A stretch of DNA of 64,000 bases from Yoonia ponticola (GTDB lineage Bacteria; Pseudomonadota; Alphaproteobacteria; Rhodobacterales; Rhodobacteraceae). The notes below the pieces were generated by a model, which ran no database searches, had not been told where the DNA came from, and saw nothing but the letters and a program-made list of their open reading frames with translations. Positions 1 to 8,635 of the stretch are shown one piece after another (position 1 is the first letter of the stretch; each line of letters begins with the position of its first letter). A program made the position numbers and the translations under genes. The stretch spans positions 310,001 to 374,000 of the forward strand of contig NZ_JACIJM010000004.1 in assembly GCF_014199395.1 (NCBI RefSeq). Direction: 5' to 3'.

Positions 1-77
1 TCCCAAGACAAAACGCAATCAGGGCGTTTCATTTCGATATGGGCGCCAAGTTCTTTGAGTGCGTCAGAGATAGCCAA
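1..77 (-). CDS. nuoC: NADH-quinone oxidoreductase subunit C (5' end only)
   Basis: Only the first 25 or so codons are inside the window; the gene runs off the left edge. The reading frame gives MAISDALKELGAHIEMK..., which resembles the N-terminus of NuoC (30-kDa subunit, peripheral arm of complex I) in Rhodobacterales. The start appears to be TTG at 77-75: a GGAGGGG Shine-Dalgarno-like run lies about 4 bases upstream, and no ATG is available at this place in the frame. The start overlaps the end of the upstream YodC-like gene by 14 bases, so translation is probably coupled. Position directly behind nuoB supports the call. Start codon and identity are inferred from a short segment. Confidence 0.72.
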   Translation of the reverse strand, partial: MAISDALKELGAHIEMKRPDCVLSW

Positions 78-240
78 CAGTCCCCTCCGATTTTACCAAG
101 GTTGCGCCAACGAACAACGCCATTTCACGACTGTTACCATCGAACCAAACACAGCGAACGTCGTCACCCTCACAAGATTCAATCGTCATATTAGGTCCGC
201 CGCTTCGCAATTGGACGATATCGCCTACTTGAAAATTCAT
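64..240 (-). CDS. YodC-like small protein (DUF2158) inserted between nuoB and nuoC
   Basis: A 58-residue ORF starting at ATG 240-238 and ending in TGA at 66-64. The protein begins MNFQVGDIVQLRSGGPNM, then has a V-x-C-x-W-F-D-G segment. This is the pattern of the DUF2158/YodC family: a small SH3-like beta barrel that starts with a V-G-D-x-V-x-L-x-S-G-G-P motif. The molecular role of the family is not established. It sits 11 bases after the nuoB stop and its 3' end overlaps the nuoC start by 14 bases, so it is part of the nuo transcript. It is not a complex I subunit known to me; it could be an accessory factor or a passenger. The family call rests on motif recognition only. Confidence 0.72.
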   Translation of the reverse strand: MNFQVGDIVQLRSGGPNMTIESCEGDDVRCVWFDGNSREMALFVGATLVKSEGTVGYL

Positions 241-251
241 TTTGTGTTCTC

Positions 252-893
<642 letters not shown>

Positions 894-1020
894 TCATCCC
901 CACATTTGTAGTATCAGATTAGCGATATGTTCAGGTTATATTACGATTCTCCCTGTACATGCGGTGTTTAGTTTATGAGTTCAGGATGTTTGTCCTGAAA
1001 AGAGAGAGAGGGACCGCGTT

Positions 1021-2376
1021 ATGAACGTGTCTCAACGTATTTTTTGGACCACCTTTGGAACGGCGCTGGGTGTGGTGATTGTTTTCACCCTTCTGATTGT
1101 GTGGATTTCCTATCAAGTCAACGCATTGACGGCGACGCAAACCAATACGCGGACCCAAAACGCGATCAATCTCATGGCCCGCAACAATGGCATCATGACC
1201 AAAGATTACGCCCAGCGTGACGTGACCATTCATTGGATCACGCAAGCCCACGAGGCGATGCATCACGAGGACATCGGCACGGGCGTCACGGACAGCGATT
1301 CTTTTGATCTGATGTATCTGCTGACCCATACGGGTGAACCTGAATTTGTTTATGTTTCTGGCGGTGACGGGTCCGATTTGTCCAACTTCAAGCCCGAAAT
1401 TGCGGACGCGCTTGTGCCGCATATTATGAACCGCCCGCTTGAGCCGCGCAGCGTGGTGACGGGGGCGGTGCTGGTTGACGGGCAGTTGGCGCTGGTGTCT
1501 GCGGCCCGCATTCAGCCTTTCGATATCACGGGCTTTGATACAGATACGTTCTCACTGTTGATCGGCGGGATTTGGTTGGACCCACAGGGTCTGGCCGAGG
1601 AATTGCTGCTGGAAGATATGTGGATCGTCACCGACGTCGCGAACCTGCCGCGCACCGATCAATCCCTGCCCCTGCTTGGTCCTAATGGCGCGCCCGTCGC
1701 GTATTTTGTCTGGACGATGGAGCGACCCGGCTTTGCCTTGTCGTTGCAAATCGCCCCCGTGATTGCGTTTCTGGCCGTGCTGTTAATCGGCGGCAGCTGG
1801 ATGATCGGGCGCGTCTCGACCCGTCAAACCGAATCGTTTCTGCGGGAAAAGTCGTTTGCCCGCTCTGATTCCCTGACAGGCCTGTTGAACCGTGCAGGCA
1901 TCGCTGACGTGGTGTCCAGCGAAGAAATCCAAACGCTGATGGAGCAGGAAAAAATCGCAGTGATCTTTGCCGATCTCAACGGTCTCAAGGTCATCAACGA
2001 CACTTACGGCCATGACATGGGTGACAAAGCGATTCGTGTCACGGCTGAACGGCTACGTGCCGCAGTGCGTGGCAGCGATCATATTGCGCGGATCGGTGGC
2101 GATGAATTTGTCTGCCTGATTAACACCCCTACCCCACGCCTTGCCGCTGATCAGATCGCACAGCGCTTGCAAATGTTGATGGCAAAACCGATCAAACGGC
2201 CCGGTGGGGAATTTCTGGCCAAAGCCGCAATCGGCGTCGCCCTATCCAAGCGCGGCACCACCTGGGAAATGCTGTTAAGCCAAGCAGATCAGGCGATGTA
2301 TAGCGCCAAGCGGGCCATGCAACATGATAAGGCTAGAAACAAAACCACGTCGCCCGACAAGCAAGCGACGTGGTAA
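1021..2376 (+). CDS. membrane-bound diguanylate cyclase (GGDEF domain)
   Basis: A 451-residue protein predicted to make cyclic di-GMP from two GTP. A transmembrane helix lies at about residues 9-31 and a second at about 243-263, enclosing a roughly 210-residue periplasmic sensor region of no clear family. The catalytic GGDEF domain follows at about 285-435, with the intact active-site sequence GGDEF at residues 359-363. An inhibitory I-site RGSD occurs at 350-353, five residues before it, so product feedback inhibition is expected. No EAL domain is present. The gene is a single unit on the plus strand lodged between nuoA and nuoB, which are on the minus strand. What the periplasmic part senses cannot be told from the sequence. 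Confidence 0.93.
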   Translation: MNVSQRIFWTTFGTALGVVIVFTLLIVWISYQVNALTATQTNTRTQNAINLMARNNGIMTKDYAQRDVTIHWITQAHEAMHHEDIGTGVTDSDSFDLMYLLTHTGEPEFVYVSGGDGSDLSNFKPEIADALVPHIMNRPLEPRSVVTGAVLVDGQLALVSAARIQPFDITGFDTDTFSLLIGGIWLDPQGLAEELLLEDMWIVTDVANLPRTDQSLPLLGPNGAPVAYFVWTMERPGFALSLQIAPVIAFLAVLLIGGSWMIGRVSTRQTESFLREKSFARSDSLTGLLNRAGIADVVSSEEIQTLMEQEKIAVIFADLNGLKVINDTYGHDMGDKAIRVTAERLRAAVRGSDHIARIGGDEFVCLINTPTPRLAADQIAQRLQMLMAKPIKRPGGEFLAKAAIGVALSKRGTTWEMLLSQADQAMYSAKRAMQHDKARNKTTSPDKQATW

Positions 2377-2411
2377 AAACTGTGTGGGGGCTGATCAGGA
2401 AATAGCGGCTG

Positions 2412-2777
2412 CTATTCCCACTCAAGCGCGCCTTTTTTCCATTCGTATGCGAAGCCAATTGTCAGCACACCAAGGAAGACCATCATCGACCAGAAGCCAA
2501 CCATGCTGACGTCTTTGAACGCCACGGCCCATGGGAACAGGAATGCGACCTCAAGGTCAAAGATGATGAACAAGATCGAGACCAGATAGAAGCGCACGTC
2601 GAATTTCATCCGTGCGTCGTCAAAAGCGTTAAAACCACACTCGTAGGCCGACACTTTTTCAGGATCAGGATTGCGCACAGCAACGACGGCTGCGGCCAAA
2701 ATCAAGATCAGGCCCAGCGCGATCGCAAGCCCTAAGAAAATCATAATCGGCAGGTATTCGTTGAGCATCTCTTGCAC
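2412..2777 (-). CDS. nuoA: NADH-quinone oxidoreductase subunit A (complex I)
   Basis: NuoA is a small membrane subunit of complex I with three transmembrane helices near the quinone channel. The diagnostic loop [20 protein letters not shown] is present with its conserved cysteine, followed by two further hydrophobic helices. I place the start at GTG 2777 (protein [10 protein letters not shown], 121 residues): AAAGGA lies 8 bases before it, whereas the next ATG at 2768 is 17 bases from that site. A longer ATG-less extension upstream looks untranslated. The 5' leader holds an inverted repeat (2799-2820). The rest of the nuo operon is displaced by the diguanylate cyclase gene downstream. Confidence 0.95.
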   Translation of the reverse strand: MQEMLNEYLPIMIFLGLAIALGLILILAAAVVAVRNPDPEKVSAYECGFNAFDDARMKFDVRFYLVSILFIIFDLEVAFLFPWAVAFKDVSMVGFWSMMVFLGVLTIGFAYEWKKGALEWE

Positions 2778-2798
2778 GGGGGTGGTCCTTTCCCTGAC

Positions 2799-2820
2799 AG
2801 GCGGGTGATCAGGCCCGCCT
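2799..2820. promoter_or_regulatory. inverted repeat in the nuoA leader
   Basis: AGGCGGG (2799-2805) and CCCGCCT (2814-2820) flank TGATCAGG, giving 7-bp arms 22 bases before the nuoA GTG. It could be an operator or an mRNA hairpin in the leader. No function can be assigned. The remaining bases to 3041 hold no credible gene. Confidence 0.35.
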
Positions 2821-3041
2821 TTGTAGCTGGCCGACACTTACCCTTGGCGCGGGATAGGGTCAACGGGAAGCTGAGTGAAATTGACAGCGGCCAAACGCAC
2901 AGCAGGGTCAGGATCGATCAGCTGCGCAATCTTCATAAAGCATCCAATCACACGACGTCGCAACTCATGCGCCCACGGCAAAGGTCGACGCCTATCACGC
3001 CGCCTGTCACCGCCGCTGCTGCCAGATTAATGGGTCGTCTT

Positions 3042-4091
3042 TTAATGGGCCGTCGGGCGCAACATCGGTTTAACGTTGCGCAAATGGCGGGCGATCAGGT
3101 GTTTTTGCAAAGCACCTTTGGGTACTTCACGCGCCTGCAGTGGCAATGTCTCACGCGACAACATCTCTGGAAACAACGTCTGGATTTCTTGCTTTGCCTC
3201 ATCTGACAGCGCCCGTAACGCCATCGGTCCAGCGTAAAAGCTTTCTGTTGGGGTGCCGTTTGCCGTGATGATTTCATGATCATCCATGACAAGGTGCAGG
3301 TATTCGACGGATTGCACATCGTAGTCCACAAAAATACCCGGCACCGCCGTCAGCTTTTTCGCAGAAACCAAGGCTTCTGGCGCACCAAACATCCGTTCTA
3401 CGATCGGAGAAACCACCAAAAAGCGGTGCTGGGGCGAGACCAGCAAATCGCTAGCTGGCAGATTAACAGCCAACGCGCCCTTGGAGATCCGGATCGGGAA
3501 AAGGTTTGGGTTCGCAGCCAATTGCTGCGGCCCGACTTTGGTACGCAGCAACAGGCGCAAGGGTTGCAAGCCATGGTCGCGGGTCTCGATCAAATCACCA
3601 GCCTTCAGGGTTTCGATCCTGACAGCACCACGGTTTGTTTCGATCAATGCGCCGCGCGTAAAACATGCAACATAGTCTGAATATGGATTGTCTTGGCCAA
3701 CGGATGACCGGTTTACATTAAACGTGTAAATAACGCCGGGTTCCAAGGCAACTGTCGACACAATGCCATCAACAGCACCGCCCTGATGGCCGTCCCCACC
3801 AAAGTGGATTGACGAGACTTTATGCTCTGACGTTGAGTTTATCAGATCATAAGCCGTGTGTATCGTGGTCCCTGCCGTGACGAGATTACCATCAATGTCC
3901 ACATCATTGGTGACGACCTGCTGCGCATCGACTTCGTCAAAAATAGCGTCGTCGTCCGTGACCTCAATGAGGGTTGGTGTCGCGCCGGGTTTTAGTTCTA
4001 ACGTGTATGGACCAGAGCCTGACGCATTCACACTTTCAGACCATGGCGTGTTCACAAAGTCACTGGGGCTATACACATATAAATAGGGCAC
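3042..4091 (-). CDS. Hint-domain (Hedgehog/intein-fold) protein
   Basis: A 349-residue protein starting at GTG 4091, with AGAGGGG 7 bases upstream. Residues 1-140 are acidic and Thr/Asp-rich, with beta-strand-like character and no recognised family. Residues about 143-290 form a Hint_2-type domain beginning with the nucleophile position Cys143 (CFTRG) and containing the typical IETLKAGDLIETRDHGLQPLR-like stretch and the SPQHRF block. The C-terminus (ESFYAG...LFPEML) is shared with the RTX/Hint protein at 59337-62042. Hint domains catalyse N-S acyl shifts and self-cleavage. In this alphaproteobacterial family the domain usually sits on secreted calcium-binding or surface proteins, and the function is unproven. 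No signal peptide is visible, so type I secretion is possible. There are no downstream partners. Confidence 0.8.
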   Translation of the reverse strand: MPYLYVYSPSDFVNTPWSESVNASGSGPYTLELKPGATPTLIEVTDDDAIFDEVDAQQVVTNDVDIDGNLVTAGTTIHTAYDLINSTSEHKVSSIHFGGDGHQGGAVDGIVSTVALEPGVIYTFNVNRSSVGQDNPYSDYVACFTRGALIETNRGAVRIETLKAGDLIETRDHGLQPLRLLLRTKVGPQQLAANPNLFPIRISKGALAVNLPASDLLVSPQHRFLVVSPIVERMFGAPEALVSAKKLTAVPGIFVDYDVQSVEYLHLVMDDHEIITANGTPTESFYAGPMALRALSDEAKQEIQTLFPEMLSRETLPLQAREVPKGALQKHLIARHLRNVKPMLRPTAH

Positions 4092-4206
4092 GACTGATCC
4101 CCTCTCTTACTTGCTACAAAATCAACTACAAAACGAGGTTAGGTATAGCGCTGGCTTTGCGTCATTTATTAGGCAAAATCGAGGGCAAATTTGTTTATAT
4201 AAAGTA

Positions 4207-4221
4207 AAACTGCAGCAGTTT
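4207..4221. repeat. short inverted repeat downstream of the leucine operon
   Basis: AAACTG-CAG-CAGTTT lies in the 176-base gap between the end of the crotonase gene and the Hint-protein start. The gap is AT-rich (a TATATAA-like run around 4196-4202) and probably holds the Hint gene promoter. The repeat may be an operator or weak terminator; the evidence is only the symmetry. Confidence 0.25.
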
Positions 4222-4267
4222 GATTGCGAAGTTTATTAGAATTTTAGGGTGAGACGCGCGTTGCGAT

Positions 4268-5044
4268 CTAAATCCAATTCGGTTTGCGCTTTTCAAAGAA
4301 CGCGGCGATCCCCTCGCCTGCCTCTGCGCTGGCCCATTGTTTCAGCAGCGCCGCGATACTGCGATCAATTGTGGCGTCATCAATCACAGGACCATAGCTG
4401 CGCGCATAGGCTTTGGCCGCAGCCACCGCACCGGGGGCGCAGGACAGATAGGGGTCCACTTCCGTGGCAACGGCGGCATCCAGTTCAGCCGCAGGCACAA
4501 CGCGGGTGACAATCCCAAGGCCCAGCGCCTCTTTGGCATCAAACCTGCGCGACGACATAAACACCTGCCGCGCACGCCCCTCGCCCATCCGTGCCATCAC
4601 ATACGGCCCGATGGTCGCAGGGATCAGCCCCAGTTTCGTTTCGGTCAGCCCGAACATCGCCGCATCAAAGGCCACCACTGCATCACAGACACAGCACATG
4701 CCCACACCGCCACCAAAGGCATCGCCCTGCACCCGCCCGATCAACGGTTTGCTCATCGTGTTCAGCGCCTGCAACATCCCCGCCAGTCGGCGCGCCTCTT
4801 TGCCCCGCGTGGCATCGTCCGACGCCATCTGATCGCGCATCCAGCCCAGATCACCACCCGCGCAGAACACAGCGCCTTCAGCAGCGAGGATCACCACGCG
4901 CACGGCTGCATTGGCATCCAGATCACGCGCCGTCTGCGTGATCTCGTCCATCATCTGCGCTGACAACGCATTGCGCTTTTCAGAGCGCGCCAGATGCAAC
5001 GTCGCGACACCGCGCCCATCAATCTCTAGGTTCACATGATCCAT
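4268..5044 (-). CDS. liuC: methylglutaconyl-CoA hydratase (crotonase family)
   Basis: A 258-residue enoyl-CoA hydratase/isomerase family protein. In the context of methylcrotonyl-CoA carboxylase and HMG-CoA lyase it most likely hydrates 3-methylglutaconyl-CoA to HMG-CoA in leucine breakdown. The CoA/oxyanion-hole segments are visible: CAGGDLGWM around residue 61 and GDAFGGGVGM around residue 107. It is the last gene of the operon, starting 3 bases after the HMG-CoA lyase stop. The family is broad, so substrate specificity rests on context. Confidence 0.88.
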   Translation of the reverse strand: MDHVNLEIDGRGVATLHLARSEKRNALSAQMMDEITQTARDLDANAAVRVVILAAEGAVFCAGGDLGWMRDQMASDDATRGKEARRLAGMLQALNTMSKPLIGRVQGDAFGGGVGMCCVCDAVVAFDAAMFGLTETKLGLIPATIGPYVMARMGEGRARQVFMSSRRFDAKEALGLGIVTRVVPAAELDAAVATEVDPYLSCAPGAVAAAKAYARSYGPVIDDATIDRSIAALLKQWASAEAGEGIAAFFEKRKPNWI

Positions 5045-5047
5045 CGT

Positions 5048-5905
5048 CTATCCTCTCATCGCTTGCGCCAGACGTGCCGCCTTCGCAATCACATCGCGGT
5101 CCACGCCCGTCTGATAGCCCAGCGCGTCCAAGTGGCCCAGAACGGTCTCCGTCGCCACATTCCCCGGCGCACCGGGCGCATAGGGACAACCGCCTAGCCC
5201 GCCAACAGCACTATCAAAATGCCGCAAGCCGCGGTCCAGCGCCACGGTGATATTCTCCAACGCCTGCCCGCCCGTATCGTGGAAATGTCCGGCCAATTGA
5301 TCGGCGGGGGCAACCTGCAACACGGCATCCAGCATTGCGGCCACGCGGTCAGGCACACCTTTGCCCAATGTATCGCCCAGCGACACCTGCATCGGGGCTA
5401 CATCGCGCAGAGCGGCGACAGCACTCGCCACCGCTTCGGGTTCTGTCGGTCCGTCAAACGGGCAATCAGTGATACAGGATACATAGCCGCGCACGGGCAC
5501 ATTCGCCTCTTGCGCGGCCCTGACCACAGGCGTCAGCCGTGTGACCGATTCCGCGATTGAGCAATTCAAGTTCGACTGGCTGAACCCCTCGGACGCAGAA
5601 ATAAACACAGCCACCTCAAACGGCCCGCCGATAAATGGCACGAAACCGTCCCAGCCGCGCATATTGGGCACGAGCAATCCGTATTGACACCCCGCCACGC
5701 GCTGCATCTGCTGCAACACCTCAGGCGTATTCGCCATCTGCGGCACCCACTTGGGACTGACAAAGGACCCGACTTCGATCTCTGTCAGACCAGAGCCGCT
5801 AAGCAGGTCAATCAAGGCGACCTTATCCGCCACGGAAATCACACCCGCCTCGTTCTGAAGCCCGTCACGCGGTCCAACTTCGTGGATCGTTACATGATTA
5901 GTCAT
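5048..5905 (-). CDS. hmgL: hydroxymethylglutaryl-CoA lyase
   Basis: Cleaves HMG-CoA to acetoacetate and acetyl-CoA, the final step of leucine degradation. The 285-residue protein has the DRE-TIM signature VGPRDGLQNE at the N-terminus. Near the C-terminus it has the HMG-CoA lyase active-site loop GGLGGCPYAPGAPGN with its catalytic cysteine, and an HFHDTGG metal-binding segment. The length is normal. It follows the GST gene by an 82-base gap that contains a repeated extragenic motif, and it precedes the crotonase gene by 3 bases. Confidence 0.95.
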   Translation of the reverse strand: MTNHVTIHEVGPRDGLQNEAGVISVADKVALIDLLSGSGLTEIEVGSFVSPKWVPQMANTPEVLQQMQRVAGCQYGLLVPNMRGWDGFVPFIGGPFEVAVFISASEGFSQSNLNCSIAESVTRLTPVVRAAQEANVPVRGYVSCITDCPFDGPTEPEAVASAVAALRDVAPMQVSLGDTLGKGVPDRVAAMLDAVLQVAPADQLAGHFHDTGGQALENITVALDRGLRHFDSAVGGLGGCPYAPGAPGNVATETVLGHLDALGYQTGVDRDVIAKAARLAQAMRG

Positions 5906-5912
5906 CTTGTCA

Positions 5913-5960
5913 GCCCTTCATTTCGCCAAAACAACTCTGGGGGCTCGGGGGCTAGCCCCC
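5913..5960. repeat. extragenic repeat GCCCTTCATTTCGCC plus GC-rich palindrome
   Basis: GCCCTTCATTTCGCC at 5913-5927, followed by AAAACAACTC, recurs at 25233-25257 with 23 of 25 bases identical. Next to it is the perfect 14-bp palindrome GGGGGCTAGCCCCC (5947-5960), closely matched by GGGGGCTGGCCCCC at 51285-51298. Both sites lie between genes, which suggests dispersed repeats or hairpin elements of the genome. Confidence 0.5.
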
Positions 5961-5987
5961 GTCCGCCGCTCGCCACACATGCGCCGT

Positions 5988-6650
5988 TCATTTCTCAACC
6001 GGCCACGGCGCGTAAAACGCCTTTGCATACAACCCGTCCGTCCCCTCAGGCGGCAGCGATTTACGGAATGCCTCTCGCGCTGTCAGCCGTGCGTACCAGT
6101 CTGTCACCTTCGGGAAATCATCCAGTGTCACAAAATGCGTCGCCATATAGACCGCTTGGCCCACACCAATATCCGCCGCCGAAAAGCCGCTTTCCAGCAG
6201 ATAGCCCGACCCAGTTAAACCCGCCTCAACCGTACCGATGGTTTTCGCCAGACGCCGCGCTTCTAAGTTCATCACAATCGGGCTGCGCATGTGGTCTTCG
6301 AACAGTGCCACATGTTGTTGCGTCAGGGCCGCGCAATGCTGACTGATCGTCTCGGCAAAGTGAATCCAGTTCAGCCACGCATAGCGGTCGGCGTCCCCGG
6401 CCACACGGCCAAGCCCCGCATCCGGTGCATAGTCACACAGCGCCTCAGCAATCGCCCCGCTTTCGCAGATCACATGCCCATCAAGTTCTAGTGTCGGCAC
6501 CCGCCCCGTGGGGTTCAGCGCCATGTAAGCGTCCGATTTGATCTCTTTGCCGAATGGATAGACCTGTAGGTCAAACGGCAGCCCCAATTCGTGTAGCAAC
6601 CACAGGCTGCGCATAGACCGCGTTTGGTGGCAGTGGTGCAGACGGATCAT
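5988..6650 (-). CDS. glutathione S-transferase family protein
   Basis: A 220-residue protein with an N-terminal thioredoxin-like domain (residues 1-80; LHHCHQTRSMRSLWLLHELG start and the VPTLELDG segment with its cis-Pro) and a C-terminal all-helical domain, the typical GST arrangement. Its ATG overlaps the mccA stop by 4 bases (ATGA), so it is translated as part of the leucine operon. The role there is unknown; detoxification or thioester chemistry are possibilities. There is no classical catalytic Tyr at the first helix; a Ser/Thr is likely used instead. Confidence 0.88.
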   Translation of the reverse strand: MIRLHHCHQTRSMRSLWLLHELGLPFDLQVYPFGKEIKSDAYMALNPTGRVPTLELDGHVICESGAIAEALCDYAPDAGLGRVAGDADRYAWLNWIHFAETISQHCAALTQQHVALFEDHMRSPIVMNLEARRLAKTIGTVEAGLTGSGYLLESGFSAADIGVGQAVYMATHFVTLDDFPKVTDWYARLTAREAFRKSLPPEGTDGLYAKAFYAPWPVEK

Positions 6651-8587
6651 GTGGCGTCCTCCGGTTCTAACGTCACAAGTTCCGCGCCCGCGACGACTTG
6701 GTCGCCCAGCGCCACGTCCAGTTTTGCGATCACACCGTCGCGCGGGGCACGTAACACGTGTTCCATTTTCATCGCTTCCAGCACCACGAGGCGGTCGCCT
6801 TCGGCTACAGTCTGCCCGACTGTCACGGCCACATCTTGGATCAAGCCCGGCATCGGGGCCATCACCGCGTCGCCGCTGGCTTGGCTGCCTGCGCGGTCCA
6901 GCGGGTCGATGATGTCAAAGCTGTGTGATGCGCCGCCAAAGACCGTGACCGCCGCGTCGTGCTTGACCGCCAGCGGTAAACGTTGCGCTGCGCTGCGCCA
7001 TTGGTCGTTGATCCATGCCACGGACACCGTCCCGTATGGCGATGTCACCGCGCAGCTTTGCCCTGCGCCAAAGCGGATCACCGCGTCAAAGGCATCCTCG
7101 CCCAACGCCAGTTGCACAGTCCGCGCCAATGGCTCCCATAGCGCAAATCCGGTCATCGCAGTGGGGGCCGCATCCAGCCCCCCAGCACATAGCGCCGCTG
7201 CTGCGACGTCCAGCGGATCAGGGTCCGTGGTCGCTGTCAGGGCATCGATATCACGCGCAATCAGTCCGGTATCCACGCGCCCCTGCGCGAAATCCGCATG
7301 ACGCGACAGCGCCGCAAGGAACGCCACGTTGGTCGTCGTCCCTGCGACTTGCGTCGCATCCAGCGCCAAACCCAGCCGCTTCAACGCAGTGGTCCGATCG
7401 GGGCCGTGCGTCGTGACTTTGGCGATCATCGGATCGTACCACGGCGAAATCGTATCGCCTGCGACAACACCGCTATCGATGCGGGCAAAATCAGGGAATT
7501 GCAGATGGGCAAGCGTGCCGATTGCAGGCAGAAAACCAGCGGGGACGTCTTCGGCATAAAGCCGCGCTTCGAACGCATGGCCGGTGATGGTCAGGTCGTC
7601 TTGTGCGAGCGGTAGCCCCTGCCCCGATGCCACCTGCAATTGCCACGCGACCAGATCAACGCCCGTGATCGCCTCAGTCACCGGATGTTCGACTTGTAGC
7701 CGTGTGTTCATTTCCATGAACCAGAACTTGTCCGCGTGTAGCCCGTCTGATCCATCCACGATGAACTCAATCGTGCCAGCACCTGCGTAACCAATCGCCT
7801 TGGCCGCTGTGACAGCCGCGTCGCCCATCGCGCGGCGCATTTCAGCGGTCATGCCGGGGGCTGGGGCTTCTTCGATGACTTTCTGGTGACGGCGTTGCAG
7901 CGAGCAATCGCGTTCGAATAGATGTACCGCGTCGGTGCCATCGCCAAAGACTTGCACCTCGATATGGCGCGGGCTTTGGATGTATTTCTCGATCAGCACA
8001 GCAGGATTGCCAAAGGATGTCTGCGCTTCGGCCTGCGCCGATGCCAAATTTTCGCGAAAATTTGCGCCCGCCTCGACGAGGCGCATACCTTTGCCGCCGC
8101 CTCCTGCCACCGCTTTGATCAACACGGGATAGCCGATCTTGTCGGCCTCTTTTGCCAGCATGTCAGGGTCTTGCCCCGCGCCGTGATAGCCCGGCACAAC
8201 AGGCACGCCCGCTTTGACCATCAAGGCCTTGGCCGCGTCTTTTAGGCCCATCGCACGGATCGCATCGGCGCTCGGTCCGATAAACACCAGCCCCGCTTTG
8301 ACCACCGCATCCACAAAATCGGGGTTCTCGGACAGGAAACCATAGCCCGGATGGATCGCTTGCGCCCCCGTGTCCAATGCCGCCTGAATAATCAAATCAC
8401 CGCGCAAATAGCTATCAGCCACAGGTGCAGGGCCTAGCCGCACGGCCTGATCCGCTTGCCGCACATGCAGCGCCGCCGCGTCCGCGTCAGAATACACCGC
8501 TACCGTTTTCACGCCCATCTCGCGGGCTGTGCGGATAATCCGGCAGGCAATTTCGCCGCGGTTGGCGATGAGTATTTTGTCAAACAT
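6647..8587 (-). CDS. mccA: methylcrotonyl-CoA carboxylase biotin-containing (alpha) subunit
   Basis: The biotin carboxylase/carrier subunit that carboxylates biotin and hands CO2 to the beta subunit, converting 3-methylcrotonyl-CoA to 3-methylglutaconyl-CoA. The 646 residues comprise an N-terminal biotin carboxylase domain (FDKILIANRGEIACRI start, ATP-grasp glycine loop around residues 160-170, EMNTRLQVEHPVTE around 295) and a C-terminal biotinyl domain with EAMKMEH. Lys607 is the expected biotinylated residue. It follows mccB by 48 bases. An 18-bp palindrome, AAATTTTCGCGAAAATTT (8046-8063), occurs inside the coding region and matches a repeat found between genes elsewhere in the window. Confidence 0.95.
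   Translation of the reverse strand: MFDKILIANRGEIACRIIRTAREMGVKTVAVYSDADAAALHVRQADQAVRLGPAPVADSYLRGDLIIQAALDTGAQAIHPGYGFLSENPDFVDAVVKAGLVFIGPSADAIRAMGLKDAAKALMVKAGVPVVPGYHGAGQDPDMLAKEADKIGYPVLIKAVAGGGGKGMRLVEAGANFRENLASAQAEAQTSFGNPAVLIEKYIQSPRHIEVQVFGDGTDAVHLFERDCSLQRRHQKVIEEAPAPGMTAEMRRAMGDAAVTAAKAIGYAGAGTIEFIVDGSDGLHADKFWFMEMNTRLQVEHPVTEAITGVDLVAWQLQVASGQGLPLAQDDLTITGHAFEARLYAEDVPAGFLPAIGTLAHLQFPDFARIDSGVVAGDTISPWYDPMIAKVTTHGPDRTTALKRLGLALDATQVAGTTTNVAFLAALSRHADFAQGRVDTGLIARDIDALTATTDPDPLDVAAAALCAGGLDAAPTAMTGFALWEPLARTVQLALGEDAFDAVIRFGAGQSCAVTSPYGTVSVAWINDQWRSAAQRLPLAVKHDAAVTVFGGASHSFDIIDPLDRAGSQASGDAVMAPMPGLIQDVAVTVGQTVAEGDRLVVLEAMKMEHVLRAPRDGVIAKLDVALGDQVVAGAELVTLEPEDAT
8046..8063. repeat. 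palindrome AAATTTTCGCGAAAATTT inside mccA
   Basis: A perfect 18-bp palindrome encoding the residues NFREN in a variable part of the biotin carboxylase. The core ATTTTCGCGAAAAT is identical to the intergenic copies at 22389-22406 and 51425-51444, and nearly so to the one at 51303-51320. Confidence 0.55.
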
Positions 8588-8635
8588 GCCTGAAATCCTT
8601 TGCGCCGTTACTGAATAATTTACGACAAAACCCCA

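Noticed and set aside
3042..4091. Intein interrupting a host protein
   Set aside because: The Hint domain sits at the C-terminal side without a C-extein or a terminal His-Asn/Cys junction; it is a Hint_2-type module.
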